Assembly (NCBI RefSeq): GCF_014905175.1
Contig: NC_057788.1
Coordinates: 30,908,154 to 30,972,153, forward strand
Length of the DNA stretch: 64,000 nucleotides
Origin: Aphidius gifuensis
Taxonomy: Eukaryota; Arthropoda; Insecta; Hymenoptera; Braconidae
Direction: 5' to 3'
In this document: one piece after another, positions 25,999 to 38,400 of the stretch
Position numbering within the stretch: position 1 is the first letter of the stretch
Layout of the letters: the number at the start of each line of letters is the position of its first letter
Translations under genes and position numbers: made by a program
Notes under the pieces: model-generated
What the model saw: only the letters and a program-made list of their open reading frames with translations
The model's database searches: none
Told to the model about the DNA's origin: nothing

Positions 25999-27330
25999 CT
26001 GTTGAAATAAAATTAAAATTTATTAGTTTTTCAATTGTTTATAAATATTTTAGCAAAATTATTTGGTTAAATAGTTGACAGAACAAAAAAAACATGTGAA
26101 CATGTGATGATTATCAAAGCCATCATCATCATCTTGATCATGCACATTGATATTGATATAAAATTTAATTATAAATTTAATTATTCAATTCAAAATAATA
26201 TTTACTTACATTAGTAAACAATGAAGATAAAATATATTTAAAAGGTTGAAGAAAAAAAAAAAAAAAAAAAAACACAAAAATATCTCGAGCTACAACCTCA
26301 CAAAATTATCCCTCGAGGAAGTGAATTTTGTCTCGAGCTTTGACCAGATGGCGTATAATACAATGGCGCCTGTTTGTGATATTAATTTTCATCAATTTCG
26401 TATGACTTTCTACAAGACTATCTTAAATTCATGGCTAATATATATTTTTTATATCATCAAAACCTTTTTCACTGAACTATTAATCACAAATTATCTTTTT
26501 TTTTCACAATTTTAATACGAAAAATTATGTATTTAATTGTTTTTTTTAACTTAAATATTTGACAGCGTCTTACTTTTATCACTCGCGTTTGCCTTGTTGG
26601 TTGATATTTTTCAGAAAATCCATAAAATGGCGTCAGTTTATGTGCAAATTCATAAAATAAAAATTATTAATTTTTAACCACGAAAATTGATAAAACAATA
26701 ATGAAAAATTTCATAATGAAAAAATTAATTGACAATGAAATTATTTAATTATTTTATTAATATAATAGCATAATAATAATTAATATATTTAATTAAAAAA
26801 TAAAATTAATGATCCCCTGCCCCTTCACACCCCTCCAGGCTTCATGTTGCTACCAATAGGAGCTGCTAGTGTCTGTGTCTAAAATCTTGACCAATAGTTG
26901 CTTTCTTGACAACCGCCATATGATCAAAGAGATTTTTTTATTTTTTAAAATTCTTTAAATAATATTTAATTATGTTAATTAATTAAATTTATAAATTTAT
27001 TTTAAAATAAAATTTTATTTCTCTTTTTAATTTGATAATTAACTGGTTATTAATTGTAAAATTAAAAACAATTAAAAAAATAATTTTTCGATTATAGCGC
27101 TTCAATGTTTTCATCAAAGAACTAAATCTATAATCACGTGATGAATTTTGATGTTTAATCAAGGTCACAACAACAAATACAACTGACAATAACAATAAAC
27201 AAAAAAATTGTAATCATCAAATTAAACGTCATATATTATTGATAAAAAAAGAACAACAAAAAGGTATTAACTATTATTAACATTAATTAAATTGTAAAAT
27301 ATAATAATTGAATGATAAAAAAAAAAAACA
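25999..27330. promoter_or_regulatory. Divergent promoter region of zinc-finger gene and MEA1
   Basis: 1.3 kb between divergent genes. Contains three CTCGAG palindromes (26284, 26312, 26332), four ATGGCG motifs (26348, 26363, 26627 on plus; 26914 on minus), and two CCAAT boxes in the GC-richer stretch 26812-26925 (GACCAATAG and ACCAATAGG). These look like promoter elements of housekeeping genes; ATGGCG is the core of YY1/Pho-like sites. Functional meaning is inferred. Confidence 0.5.
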
Positions 27331-27866
27331 ATGTCACCTGAACCAACACAAGAAATAATGGATGAAAATTTAAAAGTACCACAAAATGTTACAATGGAAT
27401 TACAAGGTGTCAATGAATCAGACAGTGAGGATGATGAAGCTGGAGAACATGGATATCTTCCACTGTCACAAGTGCCAACTGACAGTGATGTTATTCTAGA
27501 TGATGATGATGTTGATGGCGAGGTAAATGAATAATAATATCCAATAATAAATTCAGCTATAATATTATTTCAAATGATTTTCAGGATGATGAGTGGGTAT
27601 CAAATGATAATCATACAAATGACATGATTCCAGTGCCAAATGATGATTGTACAACGAAAATAACACCATCAGAATTAACACAAGTATGGACAACACCGTG
27701 TCCAGTAAAAATACATTTAGATGCTGATAAAATAAACCAAGTTAAAACAGCAATGGCTAATTTTAAATTACCAACAACTGCAATACCAGAATGGGCAAAT
27801 TCAGTTACTGAAGAACAATGGAAAGATAAATTAATTGATAAAATTAAAAAAATACAAGAACAATGA
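27331..27866 (+). CDS. MEA1: MEA1 family protein (male-enhanced antigen 1 homolog)
   Basis: Two coding exons, 27331-27522 and 27585-27866; 157 aa. N-terminal half is acidic (SDSEDDEAGEHG followed by GYLPLSQ, the family's GY-PL-Q motif); C-terminal half has the conserved block INQVKTAMANFKLPTTAIPE WANSVTEEQW, aligning with the vertebrate MEA1 segment that ends in a PxWA...QW pattern. MEA1 was named for testis expression in mammals; its molecular role is poorly known. The ATG follows an A-run and is the first in frame. AATAAA at 27974 is a likely poly(A) signal. Converges on the GABA transporter, 208 bp between stop codons. Confidence 0.88.
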
Positions 27867-27973
27867 TTTATTTAATAATTTATTTGTTATTTTTTTTCTT
27901 AATATTTTTTCATTCAAAGATATATTTTCATTATTATTATTATTATTATCTATTCTATCAAATGTTATGAAAT

Positions 27974-27979
27974 AATAAA
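27974..27979 (+). terminator. Likely poly(A) signal of MEA1
   Basis: AATAAA about 108 nt after the MEA1 stop codon, inside the short convergent gap to the transporter gene. Confidence 0.45.
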
Positions 27980-28074
27980 ATAATACTTGATGAATATTAC
28001 ATTTTATTTTTTGTTTATAAATTTATATTTAATTAAAAATAATTTATTGCTTATTTTTTATATTTGGTTTAATG

Positions 28075-30743
28075 TTATAAATTATATTCTTCTTTAATAA
28101 TAGCAGCTTTTGTAGGATTTAATTTTTGTCTTAAAGTTGAAATATCATCGTCAATTCTAACTAGCTTTCTCCATTTCTAAAAAGTTAAAAAAAACAAGGT
28201 ATAAAATGTTAAATTGTTTGATGATTATGTTGTTACCTCTGAGGTTGTTCCTGGTGTAACTGTCCAAATGTAAATTCCATAAATTGGAATGCACATCATT
28301 GAAGAAATACCAGCCATCCAGCCAAGCATATGACTCCACCATGGATACTCATAACTCAAATATTTAACTGGTGAAAATTTAACAATGTTGAATACAAAAA
28401 CACCCTTCAAACAAAAAAGAAAAACAATTAATTTTTTAAACAGAAAAGCACAGAAAGGATTGAGTTTATTGTATACTTACAATACAAATTGCTGGTGTTG
28501 TTACTGTCCAACATATTTTCCACCAAAAACAAGGATAATATCCAATCATATCAGCAATACCGTCATAGAAACGATTAACTCCAAACGCCCATGATACAGC
28601 AATGCATTCAAAAAACATTAAAAATAATAAACAAAAACCACTGACTGCATAGGCATCCAATAATTGAAATACAAACATTCCACCCTGTTGAAAAAAAAAA
28701 CATTACAACAATGTTATTTATATTTATATATTGTTAATTAATTTATAAATAAAATAAAAATCATGACTAACTTCAGTTACACATGATAAACCAATGATAT
28801 ATGACAAAAAGCAAACAATGGCAATAAATATTTCTTTTCTTTTACGAAGTAAACGAGGCCATTCATCAACAGCTGCAGTGATGAATCCTTCAACTGTACA
28901 AAACTAAAAACAAAAAAACAATATTAATAAATAAAAATTTAAATATTTATTATTTTGACATACTTGACTATCAAGACCAATGAGTATTAGCATAAAAAAA
29001 AATAGACAACTCCAAATTGGTGCACCAGGAAGTTGAAGTACAGCTGATGGATAAACCAAAAATGCAAGACCTGGACCTATTTATACAACAAGCAAGTAAT
29101 TAAATGTAATATTTAAAATGAAAAAATAAAATGTATAAAGATAATTACCAGATGCAGCAACTTCAGCAACTGGTTTTTGTTGTTCATGTGCCATAAATCC
29201 AACAACCGAAAATATAACAACACCACTTAGCATACTTGTACCAGAATTAACAACACAAACACACAATGCATCTCTATAAAATTAATAATTGAATCAATAA
29301 TTGAATATAAATATTTAAATTTAAATTGATACTAACTTGTAAACATTATTTTTAAATTTATTATAACTACCAAGTGCAACAAGTGCACCAAGACCAAGTG
29401 CATATGAAAAAAATATTTGTGTTACAGCATCAATCCAAACTTCTGGTTCACCTAGTTTTGATAAATTTGGTGTATATAAATATTTTAAACCATCCATTGC
29501 ACCAGGCAGTGTTAAACCTCTGACTAATAAACAAATTAATAAAACATATGGAAATAAAGCTGTAAAATAAACAACCTGAAATCAACATAAATTAATTAAT
29601 TAGTTGAAAAATTAATTTATCAATAATAAGTAGGAATTGATGAACCTTTCCAGTCCATTTAACACCTTTCCAAATACAAAAATAACACATTATCCAAACG
29701 ATTGCAAGTGTACCAGCAAGTTCCCATCTTATTCCTCCAACTTCTTCAATTCCACCAGATATTTGAAGTGTTCTTCGTCTATTAAAAAATACAAATATAT
29801 TTAATAAACGTAAGTAATATAATTTGTTGTAAAAAATATTAAACCAACTCCCAAAATTCTTTGACTGGATCTTTTAGAATAGCTGCACTTAAATCACCCA
29901 TTGAAGTTTGGCACATGGTGACATTGTCTCTTGTCCAACATGTCATACTGAGTCTATCAATTGGTGATATGCAATAACGTGTATTCCAACTGTTGTCACA
30001 TGTTCTCCATGGTACATCTTGAATTGATATATTAAATTTAATGGTGTTGTTGTTATTGTTGTTTTTAAAATGTAAAAAATAATAATTTTATTTACCAGAT
30101 TGTAGTGAAACCAAGAAGTAAAATAGTGCCCATGCCAAAATAATAATATAATAAATATTTGTCCAACATGATAGAACACAACTTGCATATCCAATACCTA
30201 TTTGATAAAAGAATAAATTAGTAAACTTTTTATTATAATTTAAAAAAAATATCATGATGATAATTTACCTTTAAAAATTGGAGCAATTTGAAATACACCA
30301 AGACCACCAACAGTCATCATTTGACCAAGTGATAATTCCATGAGGAACATTGGTATACCAGCAAGACCAAGTGCTATGAAATATGGTACTAAAAATGCAC
30401 CACCACCATTTTTATAACATAAATAAGGAAAACGCCATAAATTACCAAGACCAATTGCAAGACCAACAACAGATAGTATAAATTCAATTTTACTTCCCCA
30501 GGTACCACGTTCTGGTATACTTTCATTGTCATCATCATCGTCATCATTATAATCATCATCAATATTATTTTTCATAGTATCAGTTTGTAAACATAATGCT
30601 GCTTCACAGTGATAATCATTATTTGATAATTTTTTATTTGATTCACAAAATAATGTTTTTAATTCTTGCACTGGATCTTGTAATTTTGGAGTTTTTGATT
30701 TGTCCAATTGAACACATCTGGATGTTGATGTTGATGATGGCAT
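28075..30743 (-). CDS. Gat: Sodium/chloride-dependent GABA-type transporter (SLC6)
   Basis: Eleven coding exons on the minus strand: 30269-30743, 30096-30197, 29849-30017, 29646-29778, 29337-29575, 29149-29273, 28964-29076, 28772-28903, 28481-28684, 28237-28404, 28075-28176; 653 aa, phases consistent. Twelve membrane segments are expected. TM1 has GLGNLWRFPYLCYKNGGGAF, the SLC6 signature; extracellular loop 2 has the cysteine pair CDNSWNTRYC and an NVT glycosylation sequon; TM3-TM4 YFCIWKGVKWTGKVVYF; TM6 region TQIFFSYALGLGALVALGSY; DSQFCTVEGFITA. Most similar by eye to GAT1 (SLC6A1) and insect GABA transporters, so it should clear GABA from synapses, in glia or neurons. The N-terminal cytosolic tail has an unusual Asp run (about residues 61-72). 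Substrate is inferred from family resemblance. Confidence 0.92.
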
Positions 30744-32535
30744 GATTTTGGTAATATTTTATTTATTTGTCTTATTGATTTTATTTATTTTATATTAGAT
30801 TTATACAATGCTCAATTGAGCTGCTAGTTAAATCAATCAAGTCATTTTCTTTTTTATTTTATTTTTTTTATCAATTTAAACCTGTTAATTAATTTTTTAA
30901 ATTATTATATTAAATGGTGTTTTTATAATTTTTACGTTATTATGTGATGTTAGCTTTCATGATTTAGGATGAAATTGTTGGACAATTGGGTTCATGTTTG
31001 ATTTGTGATTTATTGCACTTGTGGGGAGAATATATTTTTATCATGATAATGGATGACGAGCAACGAGACACTTCCGGGAATCACTCTTTAATCATCAACC
31101 TTGTTCGCTGATTTTTTTTTTTTTTTATCAGTACATTATTGCAAAATTCCACGTGTTTTTTTTTTAAATTTATTTTTTATATTTTATTCCCTTGATATTT
31201 AATTTTTTTTTTTTTCTTTTCAAGCTGAAGGTAATATAAATTTTTTTTTTTTTTTTCGAATGACTCATTTATTTAAATAATTTATAATATTCAATGAATA
31301 TTTTTTTTTCTTCTTATTTTTCATTTGAATGATTTTTTATTGTATAAAAAAAAAAAAAGATTGAATATTTTTTACCATAAATATTATTAAAATAATGAAA
31401 TTATGAAAAATTAAATTTTAATTTCGAAAAATTAAATAATACGTACAGTTTATTTTTTTAGAAGATAGTAAAAATTAATTTTTCGATATTTTCAACTGTT
31501 GCACACAGATACAATTTTTTTTATTTAACAAAATATCCAAATTAATAGAAAAAAAAATAAGAACAAATTTAAATACAGGATTTAAGTTGATTTGTATTTT
31601 TTTTTTTGCAAAAAAGTAGTCAACGATGTTTGATAGAGTACAGATCCAACTGACAAAACACCTAAATTTAAAAGTCGAGTAACCCTTGTATATATTTTCC
31701 CCCTCAGACATCATCATCATCATCATCATCAGAATATACACCCATTTGATGCATTAGTGTCACTAGTGTGTCAATCTATATTTATTTCTAACATTATCAA
31801 AGTTCAATTCATATATCCAGCAAGTTACATCAAGGGGAACTGTATTAAAAGCTCAAAACACACACTGTGCCCTTCTTTATATAATATATATTATATTCTA
31901 AATATAAAAAAACAAAACGACCATAAAAATAATTTCCTCTTGCAATAAATTTTTTTTTTTTACTATCCATTTTATGCACTTGAAATTGATATGACAGTTT
32001 TTTATTTGTCACATTATATATTAATTAAAATTTAATACATTTTTAAGGACGTTCAGTGTTAATTTTTACATTGAAACATTTTTTTTTTTTTCAAAGCTAA
32101 TTTACTAGTCAAATACTTATTATATAAAAAAAAATTAAAAATAAATTATTTACGTTAATATTTAAAATTCAAAACATTTTTTTTTTATACAAAAAAATAT
32201 ATTTATATGTCTTTGTCAATTTGTTTGATTTCAAGGAAAAAAATATTTCGTCATTTGTATTTATTCGAAAATAAAAAAATAATAAAATTACGTGACATGA
32301 ATATAAGTTAATTTATTTAGCTACTGTTTTATTATACAACCGAAATATTTGATTGCTCCTGTTAATAAAATTAGGTAAAATAAAAATATGTAAATATTCA
32401 ATAATTATTTCTATAGAAATATTTCGAAAAATTTAAATAATTATTTTTATTAAATTGTAATGATTTTGGTCTAATTTAAATATATAAAATTTATAAGAAA
32501 TAAAATAACAAAACAATACACGTTCTTGAGGATTG
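30744..32535. other. Divergent upstream region of Gat and P450
   Basis: About 1.8 kb, AT-rich, with long T runs. A GC-richer stretch at 31020-31110 could belong to the transporter promoter or first exon. A (CAT)n run is at 31708-31731. No coding gene supported. Confidence 0.5.
31708..31731. repeat. (CAT)n trinucleotide repeat
   Basis: Perfect run of ATC/CAT units in the Gat/P450 intergenic region. Confidence 0.85.
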
Positions 32536-32594
32536 TATATAAATTTAAACGACATGCTAAATTATCTTAGCCACTTGTCTTGCAAAACAAGACA
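32536..32594 (+). promoter_or_regulatory. Candidate P450 promoter: TATA box plus palindrome
   Basis: TATATAAA at 32536-32543 lies about 200 bp upstream of the P450 ATG. About 35 bp further on is a perfect palindrome TGTCTTG-CAAAA-CAAGACA (32576-32594), with another TGTCTT just downstream. Position suggests a core promoter and a possible binding site; no factor is recognised. Confidence 0.4.
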
Positions 32595-32737
32595 GTTGTC
32601 TTACAAACCTGAATCATTCCAAACGTATATTTAAATTTTTTTTCTATCCAAAGTTTTATTCGAAATACTCTTCTTTTTTTTTTTCTTTAAAATAATTATA
32701 TTATTTAATTTATTTATCAAATAATAATAACAATAAA

Positions 32738-34899
32738 ATGTTATTTTTTTTAAAGCAATTAATAAACAATGTGACAATAAATTTAAATTGTTCCTTAATT
32801 GGTAAGTGATAGCTAAACTAATTAATTTTTTCTATTGTTTAATAATTTTTTTTCTATTTAAAAATAATCATAGGATATTTGCTGGCAATAGCAGCTATAA
32901 TTATATCATATTATTGTTGTAATAATATTTTTAATTACTGGTTCAATCGTGCGAAATTATTGAAATTTGCTTTAACACTTCCTGGACCACCAACACTGCC
33001 ATTTATTGGTAACGCACTTGAATTTGCCGTTAGCGCAGAGGGTAATGAATAATTTCTAAAATAAAAAAAAGCATAAATTAATAATTAAAATAATATTACA
33101 GATACTCTAGATAAAGTTGTTGATCTTGTGCGAACAAATGAATCGACATTTAGATTTTGGCTTGGACCAAAACTCATTGTTGTTTTGAGTGATCCACGAG
33201 ACTACGAGGTAAATCCAATGAAAAAAAATCATTTTTAAATTCAATACAACTAATTAAAAATATATTTAATTTAATTTTATATTAAAAGATAATTTTAGCA
33301 AGTTCAAAAGCATCATACAAAGATCCAGTTTATGATTTACTAGGACCAGTTATTGGCAAAGGACTTGTCAGTGGTTCAGGACCAACTCATCGCATTCATA
33401 GAAAAATAATAATGCCAATGGTCAATAGCAAAGCCTTATCAATATATCTAAAATGTTTTAATATCCACACTCGCTATTGTAATGAATTATTAAAATTAAA
33501 AATTAATTCAAATGATGAATTTGATATACTTCCATTTATGACAAATTGCACAAGTGACATGATGCTAGGTAAATTTTAAAAACAAATATTTTTATAATGA
33601 TGATGTTGATTGTTTTAATTTTTTATTTGTAGAATGTATTATTGGAGTACAAGGCACTGCACAAAAAGGAGGCTATAAACAATTTGTTCATTATTCAGAT
33701 AGGTAATTAGTGTTGATATTAAATTGCAACATTTTTTGTGATGATAATTGCTTTTTTTTTGTAACAGAATTTATGAACTTTTACATATGAGAATGATGAA
33801 GGTTTGGCTACATCCAGATTTTATATTTAAACGTACTAAAATGGGTGAAGAACAAGAACAAGCATTGAATATTGTTCATGGATTAATTGACAATGTTATT
33901 TGTAGAAAAAAAAAAGAATACATGGCTATTGAACGTGGTGTTATTGATAGAAATGAATTAAAAGTATCACTGCTGGATCAATTGATAGATCATGCTATGA
34001 AAAATAAATCCATGGATGATCTTGAGCTGAGATATGAAATTTATACAGTTTACATTGCAGTTAATTGACAACATTATCTATTTAATATTTTCAACATTTA
34101 TGTGAATGTTTAAATAATTTAATTATTAATTATTTTGCAGGCTCAAGATACAGTTGCTGTTATAGCATCATTTGCGCTGTTGATGCTTGCAATCCATCAA
34201 AATATACAAGATAAACTTAGAAAAGAAATTTATGATATTTTGGGTGATGATGATGATGATGATATTGATGAGATTCATATACAAAAATTTAAATATCTTG
34301 ATATGATTATTCGTGAAACAATTAGAATGTATCCAATCGCTCCTTTGATGGTACGAAAAACAACTGGAGAAATTAAATTAGGTACTAGCTTAACTTTTGT
34401 TCAACGATTTAATGTAAATTAAATATTAATAATTGTTTATATTATTATTAATAATTTTCGAGAGAATTATTATATTGTTTCTTTCCATTTTTTGAAACAC
34501 TGTACTTGGCTCTTTTGAAATTAGCATTGTTTGTATTGTTTCTATTGTTTTTTTCCAGAGACTTGTACGTTACCAGAAAATTGCTCCATCGTGATGGCTG
34601 CATACATGACCCATCGTGATAAAAATCACTGGATTGAACCAGATAAATTTAATCCAGATAGATTTCTATCAAATTTCGTAAAAGAACGACATCCATATTC
34701 ATTTGTTGGCTTTTCTGGTGGCTTGAGAGGTTGCATAGGACAAAAATTAGCTATAATGTCACTTAAAACAATAATTGCAAATGTCATACGCAAATATAAA
34801 TTAAATACATCACAAAAGCTAGATGATTTAAAATTAAAAATGGACATTTCAATACGATCACGTTGTGGATATAAAATTAATATTAAAGAAATTAATTAA
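32738..34899 (+). CDS. Cytochrome P450, CYP4-like, divergent
   Basis: Eight coding exons: 32738-32801, 32874-33041, 33102-33208, 33289-33568, 33633-33702, 33768-34059, 34141-34381, 34559-34899; 520 aa, usual CYP4 length. N-terminal membrane anchor (about 22-40), then LPGPPTLPFIGN hinge. ExxR in the K-helix (E386-R389), NPDRF, and haem loop FSGGLRGCIG with Cys466 as haem ligand. Odd points: the C-helix WxxxR has His146 in place of Trp (THRIHRK); the I-helix reads AAQDTV (327-332), without the CYP4 signature EGHDTT; six Asp in a row at 363-368. The donors after exons 6 and 7 (GTTAAT, GTACTA) are weak but give the only in-frame joins. It should be an ER monooxygenase; substrate unknown. Could be a fast-evolving lineage-specific member. 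Confidence 0.88.
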
Positions 34900-34983
34900 T
34901 TTTTTTAACAAATAAATTATTAATATATAATATATTTATAAAATTTATAATCTTAATTAAATAAATAATTTTTAATGAAATAT

Positions 34984-35050
34984 TTTATTTAAATGCAGCT
35001 TGGGCTAGCATTAAGTCTTTTTTTAATTAATTTTTGATTATGTGAAATTT
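34984..35050 (-). repeat. Dispersed repeat, copy 1 (possible LINE 3' tail)
   Basis: About 67 bp that recur at 42376-42437 in the same orientation with a few mismatches and a 5-6 bp gap. On the minus strand it ends TAGCCCAAGCTGCATTTAAATAAA, with a TAGCCCA stretch also present near the 3' end of the LINE remnant in the intron at 37.3-37.7 kb. This suggests LINE 3' ends, but it is inference. Confidence 0.5.
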
Positions 35051-35429
35051 TAATATGCTTTTTTGATAAATAAATATTTATGACGTTTATTTAAATGCAC
35101 TGGAAATAATTTGTTTGGGTAATAATAATTATGTAAGTACACTGATTCCATTGAAATTTAATTTTTTTAATTATTGACAGATTAATCAAGTACATTTAAT
35201 TATTTGAATTTTTTTAAAAATCAATTATTGGCTAGATGAATATTTTTATTAAAATGTTTTTTTTATAATAAAAGTAATTTTTAAACAAAGTTTTTTTTTA
35301 TATTAGTTTGAAATACCTTTGAGATAATTTAGAAAAAATTATCCATAATGTTGAAAATAAAATAATTCATTGTTGTAAGAAATAAAATTTTTTTTTTTTT
35401 TAATCAAACAGATTATGCTTCTTAGATTC

Positions 35430-38400
35430 TTAGTTCTTTTTTACCTTCTCTTGAGTAGCTGGAGCTAAATAAAAAAGAAAAATTAACAAGAGTATTATAT
35501 ATTATAATAAATTTAGATATTCATAATTAAATAGATGAGATAATATAAATTCATAATACTCACATGGACAAGTTGAAGCAACAATAGATAATAAACTAGA
35601 TTCTTGTAAGTCAGCTTTCTTAACAGCTGCCTCATTACCATTTTTAAAATACAATTTTTGCCTGACAAAAAAATAAATAATATTATTTAAAACTATATAA
35701 TAAGTATATTTTTTTATAAAATAAATAATAAATATTATAACTCACATATTATTCTCATATGTAGTCCAATGAAATGTATTATTTAATGCTACAAAATTAT
35801 CAATTGGTTTTGGTAATTTGGCAATTGTAACGATTTCATTTAAATACCATGAACGATCATATATACCAATGCTAGCACAAACTGAATAATTAAAAATAAA
35901 AAATTTATAATTATCTATTATATTTTTATATTTAATATTGATATATTAATAGAAGATACTCACATAAATAATACTCGTTATTGAAATGTACAACCCAACA
36001 TAATTTATCAGTTAGATAATCAATAGTAAAATCAATAATATTTTGAAAATTTTTCATAGACGGAAATAGTAACTTAGGAGTACTATTCGGTGAAGTAGAA
36101 GTATACCAAAGATGTCCATCATGAGATAAGAAAAATATTATGCTGTAAAAAAAAAAAAAAAAAAAATTATTAAAAAGCTATGCAAATTTTTATTTATTTT
36201 TCTTTTTTTTTTTTGTATAGATAAAATTATAATTAATAAAAATTTTTTTTTTACTCACCTGCGTTTTGGATAAGCTTGAATTTCTTTCATTTGAATTTTA
36301 GGAGTAGGATGAATAATGTATTCTGCTTTTTTAAATGATTTATCTGTACATTTTATTGAAGATTGCCAGCCATTTGAGACGATCCAATATATTTTGCCTG
36401 TTATATAGTCTGATGTAATTGATATTGCTTCATCAAACATATTCTCAATTTGGTTAATTTTTTCGAATTCGTCATTTTTATTATAGCGTATTACATCAAG
36501 CACTATTTTCATATAATTGAATATGTCGTCAATGTCTTGTTTTAAAATATAAATATTTTTATCTGCACAAGTAGAAGTAAAATCTAACGCATTTTCATAA
36601 CTGTTAGGAAGTGATTGATTATCTGTGATTTGATACTGTGATAAGTTTAAATCTTTTGTAGAATATGGTGATGTTAAAATTTTGCTGCTTTCAGTTAAGA
36701 GTAATAAAACATTTGTTGAGTTATCTGAAATATAAAAAAAAAAATTAATAATAATAATAAAATTTATTGCATAAAATTACGAACATCATGTATAATGAAA
36801 TTTTAATTTATTTTTTTGGAAACAATCGATAAAGAATTTCAGAAATTAATATTTTTTTCGAAATTTTAATTATAAATAAATATATAAATTATAAAAATTT
36901 TTTTTTTTAGATAAAATCATCAGTTGTATTATTTAAGTAAAAATAAAAAATGCTACTTACTTTGGTTATCGGGTGTTGCTGGAAGCTGCTTATGATTCTG
37001 AAATTATCATAAATTTATATGTTTTAATTGTATTGTAAATCATTGATTTAAAGAAAAAAAAAAGTCATCGCAATGCCACTTTTTTTTTTTTTTTTCTTCA
37101 AGCTATACATAATTATGATAATTAAAATTTACAAAAATATTTACAAATAAGGACTTGATGTGCTATATATGTATCACAATTATTCATATACAAGTTGAAG
37201 AATATTAATATTTGAAGATAAATTTAAATATTGCAACTGCAATATCATTTAAAAAAAAAAAAAAAATTATATTTTTTATTACAAAAAAATAATTTATATT
37301 TATTTATTTATTTATTTATTAATATAATGCCCTTAACATTACATTTTGTGGGCTACATGAGATAAAAACGAAATAATAAAATTATCACAAATTTAATCTC
37401 ATGTAAATTGATACATAATTACATAAATTTTTAATGTACATGTAATTAATTATATAATAATAATCTAAGTATTCATATAGAAAAGTAAAAAGAGTTTCTT
37501 ACTACAAAACAAATTAACAATTTAACAATTTTTTATTTTTTATTTTTTAGATATTATTTCTTTCATGATCAAGTAAAAAATCTAGATAATTACATTTAAA
37601 AGAATCTAATGAATTTAATGACGTTAATTTAGTTGGAAGATGATTCCAAAGTCTAGCACCAGAAATATACAAGCTATAAATTATAATATATATTTATTTA
37701 GATAATTATCATCATAAAACTCACTTGTTTTGGTCTATCACTTTCAGTACTCGAGTGAAGAACTTGGTTATTTTTTGCATCTTTCTCTTGAGTACCTGTT
37801 GCTAAATAAAAATTGAAATAAAAAAGAATATTAATAATGAGAATGATAAATAAATAGAAAAATATAAATTCTCAATACTCACATGGACAACTCGAAAAAA
37901 TAAAAGACATAGATCCTTTCGCATCTACCTCATCTATCTCAACTGGTTCCTCATTGCCATTCATACGATACAAATCCGGATTACTGACAAATAAATAAAT
38001 GTCATTATTTATAAAACCAAAAAATAAGTACATTTTTGTATTAAATAAAAAAAAAATAACAACTTACTATTTTCTTGACGCTACAGTCCCATAAAATGTA
38101 TTATTAAATACAACGAATTTTAATCCAAACCATGCACTTGGATTCTCTTTATGAATTTCATCTGTTTTTAATGGTAGATCAGATGTACCAATGACAATAG
38201 AATCTGAATAATTAAAAATTTATAAATTTCTCGTTTTTTTATACTGAATATTGATATTAATACAAGGTACTTACATAAAGTCGTTATTTGACCATTAGGA
38301 TGTTCAGTCCAGTAAAGTTTATCAGTTGCATAGTCAATATTAAAATCAAGTATCGGTAGAAAATTTTTTGAAAGCGGAAATAGTGAATTTGCAGTACTAT

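Noticed and set aside
26246..26515. 89-codon frame starting with a Lys run
   Set aside because: The start is a poly-A tract and the frame crosses a likely promoter; no family resemblance.
31475..31741. 88-codon minus-strand frame beginning with a Met run
   Set aside because: The Met run is the translated (CAT)n repeat; the rest has no recognisable features.
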